A DNA stretch of 64,000 bases from JACCQS01 sp963766765. Its GTDB lineage: Bacteria; Actinomycetota; Actinomycetes; Mycobacteriales; Geodermatophilaceae. Below are positions 17,090-25,717 of this stretch, piece after piece. Both the position numbers and the translations under genes were made by a program. Where the stretch lies: positions 62,001 through 126,000 of the forward strand of contig CAVYBR010000003.1 in assembly GCA_963766765.1 (NCBI GenBank). The letters are read 5' to 3'. The notes below the pieces were generated by a model, which was not told the DNA's origin, searched no databases, and saw only the letters and a list, made by a program, of their open reading frames with translations. The first letter of the stretch is position 1; the number at the start of each line of letters is the position of its first letter.

Positions 17090-18175
17090 ATGATCGACAT
17101 CGAGGACCGTCTGACGCTCGACGAGCGCTCGGCGGTGGACTTCGCCGTGGCGCTACGCAAGGGATGGGCCGACACCGTCTACCCCGCCCTCACCGCCGAG
17201 TTCGCGGCCACCGGTGCCTCGGGGGCCACCGTGGCAGAAGTGGAGCCAACGCTGCACTCGCTGCCCACCTACCCCTGGTTCAGCCACGTCGAGCGCGCCC
17301 AGCAGAAGCTCATGTGGCGGCTGGCGGGCGACGCCGTCGTCGGCCGCCGGGAGGAGCTGCTGGCCGACCTGGAATCGGTGCCGATGCAGGGCCACGGCAC
17401 GCTCACCCTGGACCCAGGCCTGCTGCTGCCCGGCTGGTACACCGCCTATGACATCCACATCCAACCCGGCAGCTTCCACTCCGACGACATGTCGGCCTAT
17501 GTGTACGAGATGGGCGCGCGGGTCGTCATGCTGCGCGACAACGACGGCTACAAATTCCACCGACTGTTCGCCCAGACCGCGCTTCCTGACATCCCCAGCG
17601 CCACGCGGGTCGTCGACGTCGGCTGCGGCTTCGGCAAGAGCACCCGGCCGCTGGTAGCCCGCTACCCTGGCGCCGAGATCATCGGCCTTGACCTGGCCGC
17701 CCCCGGGTTGCGCCTAGCGCACGCCGAGGCCGAGGCCGAGCAGCTGCCCATCGCCTACCGGCAGGCCGATGCCCAAGCGACCGGCCTGCAAGATGCCTCT
17801 TGCGACGTGGTCACCGGCACCATGGTGCTGCACGAGATGCCCGGCCAGGCCATCGAAGCCGTCATCGCCGAGGCCGCCCGCCTGCTCAAGCCCGGCGGCG
17901 CACTGCGCTTTCTGGAGTTCCAGCTCACCGGCGACCCGGTGCGCGACGTGACCGTCTATGAACACGCCGAACGCAACAACGAGCCGTACTTCCGGGCCCT
18001 GTTCGCCACCGACGTGATAGCCGCGTGCCAGCGCGCCGGCCTCAGCGACGCGCACTGGACCCCGTTCGACGAGCGGGCCAATGGCGTGAGCCCCGACGGC
18101 TGGGGCACTCGCACGGAGTGGCACTTCCCTTGGGCGGTCCTGTCCGCGACGAAGCCGGCGGAGATGGCCGCATGA
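17090..18175 (+). CDS. SAM-dependent methyltransferase (island paralogue 2)
   Basis: 361 residues, GGAGG just before the ATG at 17090. The C-terminal class I methyltransferase domain is canonical: motif I VVDVGCGFGKSTRPLV, IIGLDLAAPGLRLA, QDASCDVVTGTMVLHEMPG and ARLLKPGGALRFLEFQ. The N-terminal ~190 residues share the HxQPGxxHxDxxxxYxY pattern with the product of 9610-10683 (here IHIQPGSFHSDDMSAYVY). Compared with the first paralogue, motif I is intact, so this is probably the active one. It has its own candidate IclR operator and is coupled by ATGA to a small helical protein gene. Substrate unknown. Confidence 0.82.
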   Translation: MIDIEDRLTLDERSAVDFAVALRKGWADTVYPALTAEFAATGASGATVAEVEPTLHSLPTYPWFSHVERAQQKLMWRLAGDAVVGRREELLADLESVPMQGHGTLTLDPGLLLPGWYTAYDIHIQPGSFHSDDMSAYVYEMGARVVMLRDNDGYKFHRLFAQTALPDIPSATRVVDVGCGFGKSTRPLVARYPGAEIIGLDLAAPGLRLAHAEAEAEQLPIAYRQADAQATGLQDASCDVVTGTMVLHEMPGQAIEAVIAEAARLLKPGGALRFLEFQLTGDPVRDVTVYEHAERNNEPYFRALFATDVIAACQRAGLSDAHWTPFDERANGVSPDGWGTRTEWHFPWAVLSATKPAEMAA

Positions 18176-18486
18176 CCACGCCGGAGTACGACTACTTCGG
18201 CAGCCCACACGTCTCCAAACTGGTCGACCTCGTCCTCCAGCTCGGTACCGAACTGCACGTGGTGAGCCAGCGCGTCCGCGCGATGGAGAACTTGCTGATC
18301 CGCAACGGCACGCTCCAGCTCGGCGCCGTCGACACCTACCGTCCCGACACTCGCGAGCAGGTCGACCTTGACGCGGCCCGCGACCGCCTCATGGACCGCA
18401 TCCTGCGCATCATCACCGAGGACGGCCCGGCCGAACACCCCCTGCGCCAACAGTGGGAAACCACCATCGCCAAGCAGGGCAGCTAG
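18172..18486 (+). CDS. Small helical partner of methyltransferase 2 (unknown family)
   Basis: 104 residues, start fixed by the ATGA overlap. The core HVSKLVDLVLQLGTELHVV then RVRAMENLL aligns with the small protein at 10680-10961 (QL, EL-x-VV, R, E, L in register), and both continue with a DTR/DTQ and ARDR segment. It is predicted helical, with a highly charged C-terminus. The same gene order (methyltransferase, ATGA, small protein) at two places in one regulon makes a functional pair likely. Confidence 0.6.
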   Translation: MTTPEYDYFGSPHVSKLVDLVLQLGTELHVVSQRVRAMENLLIRNGTLQLGAVDTYRPDTREQVDLDAARDRLMDRILRIITEDGPAEHPLRQQWETTIAKQGS

Positions 18487-19448
18487 GCGGCCCGCGTGCC
18501 GGAGTCAGCAATGACGTGACCGCCCTTGCGGATCGCATCGAGAATGCTGCTGCGGACAATCTGCGGACAGCTGAGACGGTTGCGGATCTTCCGTCATTAC
18601 GATCTAGCCGCTGACCTGGCCCTTACAAGTGGGCCTGTTGAGTTTCGCCTGGGCAGATCCGGTCGAAGAGCACCTCGACCGGCGGGTGCCCGAACCGGCC
18701 GGTGAAGGACCTTGCCGTTGTCGGTCAGGATCTGCTCGGGCACTCCGTGGGCGCGCAGCGGCTGGGTCAGCCCGGCACACACCTTCTGTGCACTCTCTCG
18801 GGTCATCAAGTACGCGCTGACACAGAACCGGGAATGGTCGTCAACGCCGGTCAGCGCCTTGGCCCGGGTGCCATCAGCCAGCACGAACCCGCCGACCACG
18901 TCCATCTGCCACAGCTCCATCGGCGCCCCGCGTTCCCAACGTTTCCACCTACGATCACGCGGACGCCGAGCGGCCGGGTCGATCAGGTTCAACCTGACCA
19001 AGGCACGGTAGACCGCCGACTCCGACACCACCGGGTCAACGCCCCGCTTGACCAGCTCGAAGCGCAACCTGCGCGGCCCCACCACGGATGGGCTAGCCGC
19101 AACTCCACCAACGCCACCTCAACCAAAGCCGGCATCTGATGCGGACACGAACGCGGCCGATGCGACCGATCCGCCAAATTCTCCAGACCACCGGCCTCAT
19201 ACCTGCCCAGCCACGCATGCACCGTCTTACGCGCCACCCCGAACCGGGCCGCCACATCCGTCACCGTCTCGCCGTCGGCGAGCACCGCCCACACGGCCTC
19301 ATACCGCTGCTCAGCCACAGACAACTCCCTCATGAACGGGAGTGTCACCAATCACCCGATGTAGGTGTAACCCATCACCCGAAACACCGTCCGGTATCAA
19401 CCGAAGCCCAAACGTCCGGAATCAACCGAAGGATTACAGTTGCCGAAG
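18487..19448. mobile_element. IS481-type insertion sequence remnant and flanks
   Basis: This covers the truncated transposase plus about 100 bp on the tRNA side, where a short imperfect repeat occurs (ATCACCCGA near 19351 and again near 19373). No clean terminal inverted repeat pair or target duplication can be seen. The left side (18487-18622) shows no gene. The remnant separates the catabolic island from the tRNA-Lys and the chromosomal genes to its right. Confidence 0.55.
18623..19351 (-). pseudogene. IS481-family transposase remnant
   Basis: The N-terminus is a helix-turn-helix (ELSVAEQRYEAVWAVLADG, TVTDVAARFGVARKTVHAWL, LENLADRSHRPRSCPHQM) and the rest is the start of an rve integrase core (ELWQMDVVGGFVLADGTR, ALTGVDDHSRFCVSAYLM, LTDNGKV). 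A missing G in a G-run near 19077-19080 splits it, and one extra base near 18708 precedes VFTGRFGHPPVEVLFDRIC when corrected. After DRIC the protein departs from the family and stops, so about a third of the catalytic domain is missing. It cannot be active. It sits just downstream of the 3' end of tRNA-Lys. Confidence 0.8.
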
Positions 19449-19521
19449 TGGGCCCCACGGGAATCGAACCCGTAACCCGCGGATTAAAAGTCCGCTGCTC
19501 TGCCAATTGAGCTAGAGGCCC
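19449..19521 (-). tRNA. tRNA-Lys (TTT anticodon)
   Basis: The minus strand folds as a cloverleaf: acceptor GGGCCTC/GGGGCCC, D-arm TAGCTC-GAGC, anticodon stem GCGGA/TCCGC with loop CTTTTAA (anticodon TTT), T-arm ACGGG-TTCGATT-CCCGT, discriminator A. The CCA is not encoded. The 3' end points towards the IS remnant and the island, the usual geometry for integration at a tRNA 3' end. Confidence 0.95.
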
Positions 19522-19613
19522 GAGGCAGTCGGCTGTGGCGCCCGAACCCACGCCACCACGCCCGCCTGCCACTCGGGAGACCAGTATGCCGTCATCGATT
19601 ACCCTCCTCCGAT

Positions 19614-20378
19614 GTGACGGTCGATGAACCTGGCTTCGGCCGTGTGCTCATCCTCGTTCCGGCATACAACGAGCAGGACTGCATCGCCGCCACGATCGCT
19701 GAGATCGGCCTTGCCGTGCCGACCGCCGAAGTTCTCGTGATCGATGACGCGTCCACCGACGCGACGGCGAGCCTCGCTTCGGCCGCCGGGGCTCGCGTGC
19801 TTGGGCTACCGGTCAACGCAGGAGCCGGCGCCGCGATGCGCGCTGGCTACGGCTTCGCTGCCGAGGCCGATTACGACGTTGCGGTGCGCGTGGACGCCGA
19901 CGGCCAACATGATCCAATCGACATCCCGGACCTACTTGCCGCAGTCAGAGACGGCGCGGATGTGGCCGTCGGCAGCCGGTTTTCCGGTGCTCCCGGTTAC
20001 CCCATCGGGTACGGCAGACGCTGGGCAATCCGAAGGCTGTCCAGCCGCGTCACGCTGGTGACCGGCGTCCACTTGACCGACGCGACCTCGGGCTTCCGGG
20101 CAGTCAGTCGGCGAGCGATCCCCTTGCATGCGCGGGAGACCGATCCCCGTTTTCTGGGCGACACCGTCACGCCCCTGGTCAGCGCCGTTGCCGCCGGCCT
20201 CGAGGTCGTCGAGGTGCCCGTACGGATGCGGGCCCGGCAGGGCGGGCGACCCTCGCTCGGCCTGGTTGCCTCCGCTGTGGGGTTCTGGCGCATGTGCCGA
20301 TCGCTGAGCCGCCAAGTCCCGCTCGAGAGTCTGGTCCCGTCCGCGCCGGTAGCCGTCCTGCGCGCGAGTGAGGACTGA
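19614..20378 (+). CDS. Glycosyltransferase family 2 (polyprenyl-phosphate sugar transferase-like)
   Basis: 254 residues from a GTG. VLILVPAYNEQDCIAATI and VLVIDDASTDATASLA form the nucleotide-sugar fold; VRVDADGQHDP is the DxD-type metal site; VAVGSRFSGAPGYP and LTDATSGFRAVSRRAI are typical of DPM1/GtrB-like enzymes. No C-terminal membrane segments, so it is probably peripheral and acts on a lipid-phosphate acceptor. The stop overlaps the nitroreductase ATG by one base. Confidence 0.88.
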   Translation: MTVDEPGFGRVLILVPAYNEQDCIAATIAEIGLAVPTAEVLVIDDASTDATASLASAAGARVLGLPVNAGAGAAMRAGYGFAAEADYDVAVRVDADGQHDPIDIPDLLAAVRDGADVAVGSRFSGAPGYPIGYGRRWAIRRLSSRVTLVTGVHLTDATSGFRAVSRRAIPLHARETDPRFLGDTVTPLVSAVAAGLEVVEVPVRMRARQGGRPSLGLVASAVGFWRMCRSLSRQVPLESLVPSAPVAVLRASED

Positions 20379-21019
20379 TGGCTGCGCTGAACCTCACGCC
20401 GGACGAGGTGCTCACCACCACACGCGCGGTCCGCAAACGGCTGGACTACGACCGACCGGTCGATCCGGCGCTGATCCACGAGTGCTTGACGATCGCACTC
20501 CAAGCGCCGACCGGCAGCAATCGACAGAACTGGCAGTTCGTGGTGGTCGGCGATCCGGCCCTCAAGGAGCAGGTCGCCAGTCACTACCGGGCGTCCTGGG
20601 AGGCGTATGCGGCCAGCCCGCCGGCGGGCGGGAAAATGACGACCGAACAACGGCGATACAAGGTCCGCAGCTCCGGCCAGCACCTGGCCGACACCATGCA
20701 CCTCGCCCCGTACCTGCTCATCCCCGTCGCGAAGGGTCGAGCCGAGGAGCTGACCAAGTCCGAACAGCAAGCCGCGTTCTGGGGATCTGCCACGCCTGCG
20801 TTGTGGAGCTTCATGTTGGCCGCGCGTGTCCGGGGCCTTGGAACCGTTTGGACAACACTGCATTTGGTGTACGAGCGGGAAGTCGCTGAGATCCTCGGCA
20901 TCCCGTACGAGGACTACACGCAAGTCGCCCTGACGCCGGTGGCCCACACGATCGGAACCGACTTCCAGCCCGCGGCGCGAGAGCCCTTGGAATCGGTCCT
21001 GCACTGGGACCGCTGGTAG
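20378..21019 (+). CDS. Nitroreductase-family flavoprotein
   Basis: 213 residues. RAVRKRLDYDRPV and ECLTIALQAPTGSNRQNWQF (FMN-binding start), LWSFMLAARVRGLGTVWTTL and EVAEILGIPYEDYTQVALTP are the family landmarks. An FMN-dependent NAD(P)H oxidoreductase is expected; the substrate cannot be read from sequence. It starts at the last base of the glycosyltransferase stop, so the two are co-translated, though a metabolic link is not obvious. Confidence 0.87.
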   Translation: MAALNLTPDEVLTTTRAVRKRLDYDRPVDPALIHECLTIALQAPTGSNRQNWQFVVVGDPALKEQVASHYRASWEAYAASPPAGGKMTTEQRRYKVRSSGQHLADTMHLAPYLLIPVAKGRAEELTKSEQQAAFWGSATPALWSFMLAARVRGLGTVWTTLHLVYEREVAEILGIPYEDYTQVALTPVAHTIGTDFQPAAREPLESVLHWDRW

Positions 21020-21098
21020 CCCCTCAGCCCAGTAGCCTGAGCAAGATCAAGGCGCAGCCGACACCGCCGCCACACAATCCAAGGGAGCTCCAGGACCG

Positions 21099-21584
21099 AT
21101 GAACGACGCCAACGTGCAGCTGATCGAGCGCTTCTACAAGGCGTTCGACGACGGGGACGGCAAGGCGATGGCGGCCTGCTACGCCCCGGAAGTCCGCTTC
21201 GCCGACCCGGTGTTCCCCGATCTTCGCGGGGAGCAGGCGGGCGCAATGTGGCAGATGCTGACCGAGGGCCCGGGTGAGGTGAAGGTCGAGCTGCTCGAGC
21301 ACGACGCCGACGAGACCAGCGGTACGGCGCACTGGAAGGCGCACTACACCTTCTCCGAGACCGGCCGCCCGGTCATCAACGACATTCAGGCGAAGTTCAG
21401 GTTCCAGGACGGCCTGATCACCGAGCACCGCGACACGTTCAACTTCTACACGTGGTCGAAGCAGGCTCTGGGGCTCCCCGGACTCCTTCTCGGGTGGACC
21501 CCGATCGTGAAGACCGCAGTTCGCAAGAAGGCGGCCGGCCTGCTGGCGAAGTACACCGCTACGTCAGGCAACGGCGCCAAGTAG
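21099..21584 (+). CDS. SnoaL-like/NTF2-fold protein
   Basis: 161 residues. The NTF2-like fold starts with VQLIERFYKAFDDGDGKAMA and ACYAPEVRFADPVFPDLRGE, then WKAHYTFSETGRPVINDIQ and FRFQDGLITEHRDTFNFYTW. Such proteins are small hydrolases, isomerases or ligand-binding proteins. The hydrophobic C-terminal extension (ALGLPGLLLGWTPIVKTAV) is longer than the bare fold. The tail KKAAGLLAKYTATSGNGAK is basic. Confidence 0.8.
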   Translation: MNDANVQLIERFYKAFDDGDGKAMAACYAPEVRFADPVFPDLRGEQAGAMWQMLTEGPGEVKVELLEHDADETSGTAHWKAHYTFSETGRPVINDIQAKFRFQDGLITEHRDTFNFYTWSKQALGLPGLLLGWTPIVKTAVRKKAAGLLAKYTATSGNGAK

Positions 21585-21668
21585 CGCGCGGCGTGGGGTA
21601 GAACTGGTGGGGAAGAGCTGACCGGATAGTCGCGGTCGGATCATCCCCACCGGGCGGAAGGGGCACCG

Positions 21669-22901
21669 ATGCCGGACTGGATCCCTGTTGCATCCTCGGC
21701 TGACGTCGGCTCGAGTCCGGTCCAGGTCAGCGCCGGCGGTCGCAGCTGGGTCCTCGCCCGGCTGCAACCGGACGGCCCGCCCGCGGTGTTCTCGGCGCAC
21801 TGCCCGCACCGGCTCGTGCCCCTCGCGGCGGCAACAGTCGTTGACGGCACTCTCCAGTGCGCCTACCACGGCTGGCGGTTCGGTTCCGACGGCCGATGTG
21901 CGGTCGTCCCTTCTCTCGGTCCGGACGCGCATGTGCCGCCCCGTGCGGACCTGCCACCCCCGCCTGATGTCCGCGAGGACGGCGGGCAGATCTGGCTGCA
22001 GGCTCCTGCCGAGCAGACCGAGGCGGACGCCGGGTTCGTCCTGACGAACCTCGATCCCGCACTCCGCCACGCCTGGCATCCAGTGGCCCTCGCCAGCGAA
22101 CTCGACAACGGCCCACAGGCGGTGCGCCTGCTCGGCGAGGAGTGGCAGATCTGGCGCGAATCCGGCGCCACCTTGGCGGCCAGCCCACACCCGTGCGGGC
22201 TCATCGAACGATGGGGGCTGATCTGGCTGGCACCTGATCAGCCGTTGGACGACCTGTTCCACGATCCCGACGTTGAGGATCGCGACTACGTCGGTGCCTG
22301 GCTCCCGCCTGCCCGCACCAACGTCAGCGCCGGATTGGTGGCCGACAACTTCTTGGACGTCGCGCACTTCCCGTTCGTGCACGCGGCGACCTTCGGCCCG
22401 GACACGACCTTCGTCGAGCCGTACGAGGTGCAGCCTGAAGACAGCGGATTTCGCAGCGTGCAGGTGCAGCCCTTCGACAACCCGGAGGACCCCGCGGTGG
22501 CAACGGGCGAGCGGCCGCTGCGCCAGAACCGCCGGGCAACCTACGTCTACCGGGCTCCGTTCCAGCTGATGCTCCGACTGGAGGAGCTGGACGCGGGTGC
22601 GGTCAAGACGATCCTGTTCTTCGGCCAACCCGAGGATCTCGACTCGACCCGCATCTACACCAAGATGCTGCTGTACGGCATCGGCGGCATCGAGCGGCCC
22701 GGTCCGGAGATCGTCGCTCGTGAAGTGGCCTTCGAGGAAGCGGTGCTTGCCGAGGACCTCGCCCTGCAGCGGGGGATGGACGCCGTCGGGTTGCCGCTTG
22801 AGCTGCGGACCGAGCTGCACGTCCGGGCCGATCGGCTCGGCGTGGCGCTGCGCCGCGAACTGCGGGCCTTCACCGAACGGGCCACTACTCTCGCGCCATG
22901 A
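21669..22901 (+). CDS. Rieske non-heme iron oxygenase, alpha-subunit type
   Basis: 410 residues. The Rieske centre is in AHCPHRLVPLA and LQCAYHGWRFGSDG (CxH and CxxH ligands, about residues 40-65). The catalytic domain has VADNFLDVAHFPFVHAATFG, giving the Asp and two His ligands of the mononuclear iron. This layout matches vanillate/phenoxybenzoate demethylases and ring-hydroxylating oxygenases; a separate reductase is needed and none is adjacent. An ATGA overlap with the cytosine deaminase gene suggests joint translation and an N-heterocyclic substrate, which is inference. Confidence 0.88.
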   Translation: MPDWIPVASSADVGSSPVQVSAGGRSWVLARLQPDGPPAVFSAHCPHRLVPLAAATVVDGTLQCAYHGWRFGSDGRCAVVPSLGPDAHVPPRADLPPPPDVREDGGQIWLQAPAEQTEADAGFVLTNLDPALRHAWHPVALASELDNGPQAVRLLGEEWQIWRESGATLAASPHPCGLIERWGLIWLAPDQPLDDLFHDPDVEDRDYVGAWLPPARTNVSAGLVADNFLDVAHFPFVHAATFGPDTTFVEPYEVQPEDSGFRSVQVQPFDNPEDPAVATGERPLRQNRRATYVYRAPFQLMLRLEELDAGAVKTILFFGQPEDLDSTRIYTKMLLYGIGGIERPGPEIVAREVAFEEAVLAEDLALQRGMDAVGLPLELRTELHVRADRLGVALRRELRAFTERATTLAP

Positions 22902-24239
22902 TCGACCTGCTGTTGCGCAATGCTCGACTGGCCCGGACCGAGGAATTGACCGCGATCGGCATCGACAACGGGCTGCTGGTCGAGGCCGGCGACGACGCGG
23001 AGGCCGGCGAGATCATCGACCTGGGTGGACGCTTCGTCAGTCCCCCGCTGGTCGAGCCGCACATCCACCTCGACGCCGTGCTGACTGTCGGCCAGCCCCG
23101 GCCCAACGTCTCCGGCTCGCTGTTCGAGGGCATCGCGGTCTGGGCCGAGCGGGTCCGTGACCTGACCGTCGACGACGTGATCACCCGGTGCGCGTGAGGT
23201 GCTGCGCTGGCAGCTGGCCAACGGCGTCCAGCACGTCCGCAGCCACGTCGACGTCTGCGACCCCGAGCTCCGCGGCGCTGCGGGCCTTGGTCGAGCTGCG
23301 CGAGGAGGCGCGCGGGCTGGTCGACCTGCAACTGGTGGCCTTTCCGCAGCAGGGCATCCTGTCCTTCGACGGGGGCGAGGAGCTGATGCGGCGGGCGGTC
23401 GAGCTCGGCGCGGACGTCGTCGGCGGGATCCCGCACTACGAGCTGACCCGCGAGTACGGCGTCGCGTCGGTCGAGTTCGCGTTCGCCCTGGCCGACGAGT
23501 TCGGGCTGCAGGTCGACATCCACTGCGACGAGACCGACGACGACCACTCCCGGTTCGTCGAGGTGATGGCGGCGGAGACGATCCGGCTCGGCATGTCCGG
23601 GCGGGTCACGGCCAGCCACACCACTGCGATGCACTCGTACAACAACGCCTACGCCTACCGGCTGATCAGCAACATCGCGCGGGCGGGTCTGCACATGGTC
23701 ACCAACCCGCTGGACAACGCGGTGCTGCAGGGGCGGTTCGACACGGGGCCCGATCCGCCGCGGCCACACCCGGGTCAAGGCAGCTGCAGGCAGCCGGCGT
23801 CAACGTCTGCATCGGGCACGACTCGGTCATGGACCCGTGGTATCCGCTGGGCTACGGCGATCCGCTACAGGCCGCGTTCGTGCTGGCCCACCTCGGGCAG
23901 ATGAGCGGCGACGACGAGCTGCACCGGCTGCTCGACATGATCACCGCCGATCCCGCAGCCGCACTGCGGGTCGAGGGCTACGGACTCGCCACCGGCACGT
24001 CAGCCGATCTCGTGGTCTTCGACGCACCCACGGACGTCGACGCGTTACGGCTCGTCGCGCCGCGGTATCTCGTGCTTCGCGGCGGCAAGGTTCTCGCCCG
24101 TACCGAGCCCGCCGTCACCACCGTCGCCTGGCACGGCGACGAGCAGCCGGTCACGTTCTTGCGACCGCGACCCGCCTCGTCCGGCAGCACCATGATGGCC
24201 GAGCGCTTGTCCCCACCGAGACCGAACAGCAGCGCGTAG
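22898..24239 (+). pseudogene. codA: Cytosine deaminase-like amidohydrolase, four +1 frame changes
   Basis: Start fixed by ATGA overlap with the oxygenase gene. Metal His pair in PLVEPHIHLDAVLT, RSHVDVCDPEL, QVDIHCDETDDDHSRFVEVM (very close to the cytosine deaminase signature), TASHTTAMHSYNN and CIGHDSVMDPWYPLGYG are all present. Removing one base near 23189, 23274, 23747 and 23780 restores one continuous frame of about 446 codons. Every change is +1. The 3' end runs 262 bp into the opposite-strand NCS1 permease, so one stop codon is probably misplaced. Likely cytosine or a related pyrimidine is hydrolysed. Confidence 0.82.
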
Positions 24240-25618
24240 GTCAGCGCGCTGAGGCTGAACCCGACGACGAACGTGACGTCCCCGATCTCGGGAACCGCGG
24301 TCGGCACCACGCCCACGTACTGGGCCTGGTTGGAGAAGAGCCAGATCGAAACCACCATGCCGAGCAGCATCGCCACCGGTCCTGCGTACGGGTTGTGCCG
24401 CCGGTCGAACAGGAAGCCGTCGACCCGAGTGCCCCGCCGCAGCACCATGTCGGTGAGATAGACACCCAGCCAGGGCGCGACCCAGTACGAGATGATCAAC
24501 AGGAAGCTCTCGTACTTCGCGCCGGCGTCGTCGAGCCCGTAGTAGGCCACGATCCCGCCGATGATGCCGAAGATGACCGCGACGATCGCCCGCCGAAGGG
24601 TCAGCGGCAGTCGGATGCCCATGGCCAGGAATGACATCGTGCCGGAGTAGATGTTGATCACATTGGCGCACACGGCACCGACGGTGATGGCCAACAGGGT
24701 GACGCCGACAAGGGCGTTCGGCAGGGTGTCGGTGAAGGCGACGGTCGGGTTGCCCGCCAGTCCGCCACCTGAAATTGTCACTGACGCCGCGCCGACGACC
24801 TCCAGCGCGACACAGGCGATGAAGATGCCCAGCCCGGCATAGACCCCCGCCGCCTTACCCGTTCCGGGCTTGAGGTAGCGCGTGTAGTCGGTCGCGTACG
24901 GATTCCAGCCCGCGGCGTAGCCGAAGCAGGTTCCGACAGTGAGCATGAAGCCGCCAATACCGCCCCCACCCACGGCCGCCGACGGGTTGGCCTTGGCCAG
25001 GATGATGACCGACACGATCAGGAAGACCAGCGCCAGCAACGGCAGCAGGAATCGCTCCCACGCCGAGATGAGGTTGTGACCGAAGAATCCGATCACCACC
25101 TCGGTGAGTACGACGATCACCAAACTGGCTGCGGCCGGCAGGTCGGTCAGCGCTGACAGCGCGAGTGCGCCACTGACGCTGTTGACGGCGAACCAGCCGA
25201 CGCCGGCAGTCACAACGTTGAGGCCGGCGGGCAGCAGGTTGCCGAGGAAGCCGAACGGCACCCGGCTCAGAATCATCTGCGGCACACCGAAGTCCGGCCC
25301 TCGGGCCGAGAGGATCGCGTGGGTGATCGCGCCCAGGCCCGTACCGACGATGATCGCGAGCACGGCCTGCCAGAACGTCAACCCGAACGCTGCGACGGAA
25401 AGCACGCCCAGGAAGATCGTCGCGAATTCCAGGTTCGGCGACATCCAGGTCCACAGCAGATGACTGGGCCGGCCATGCCGTTCTCTCTGGGGGATGTACT
25501 CCGCTCCCCCGGGCTCGACGCGAACGACGCGGTCGCCGTACTCCCCCTCCCGAACTTCAGCGACAACCTGATCTGAGGCGGCTTGGCTGGTATTCGGTTG
25601 CGGATCGGTTGTGGTCAT
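23978..25618 (-). CDS. NCS1-family purine/cytosine permease
   Basis: 546 residues from the ATG at 25618 (MTTTDPQPNTS), with a GAGAAGG ribosome site; the frame is open a further 17 codons upstream. About 12 membrane segments. Family marks include PNLEFATIFLGVLSVAAFG, GVPQMILSRVPFGFLGNLLP, AAGWNPYATDYTRYLKPG and DMVLRRGTRVDGFLFDRRHN. It imports cytosine, purines or allantoin-like compounds with H+ or Na+, fitting the convergent cytosine deaminase gene. The last ~80 residues look unlike the family and lie antisense to that gene, so the true stop may be earlier. Confidence 0.88.
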   Translation of the reverse strand: MTTTDPQPNTSQAASDQVVAEVREGEYGDRVVRVEPGGAEYIPQRERHGRPSHLLWTWMSPNLEFATIFLGVLSVAAFGLTFWQAVLAIIVGTGLGAITHAILSARGPDFGVPQMILSRVPFGFLGNLLPAGLNVVTAGVGWFAVNSVSGALALSALTDLPAAASLVIVVLTEVVIGFFGHNLISAWERFLLPLLALVFLIVSVIILAKANPSAAVGGGGIGGFMLTVGTCFGYAAGWNPYATDYTRYLKPGTGKAAGVYAGLGIFIACVALEVVGAASVTISGGGLAGNPTVAFTDTLPNALVGVTLLAITVGAVCANVINIYSGTMSFLAMGIRLPLTLRRAIVAVIFGIIGGIVAYYGLDDAGAKYESFLLIISYWVAPWLGVYLTDMVLRRGTRVDGFLFDRRHNPYAGPVAMLLGMVVSIWLFSNQAQYVGVVPTAVPEIGDVTFVVGFSLSALTYALLFGLGGDKRSAIMVLPDEAGRGRKNVTGCSSPCQATVVTAGSVRARTLPPRSTRYRGATSRNASTSVGASKTTRSADVPVASP

Positions 25619-25717
25619 AGCGAACCTTCTCGTCAGGCGCCGGGTGGCCGGAAGTTCAGACATCGGCACGCTAGTCCCGAGCGGGTGTCGGTGGAATGAC
25701 CTTGTTGCTTTGATCCG

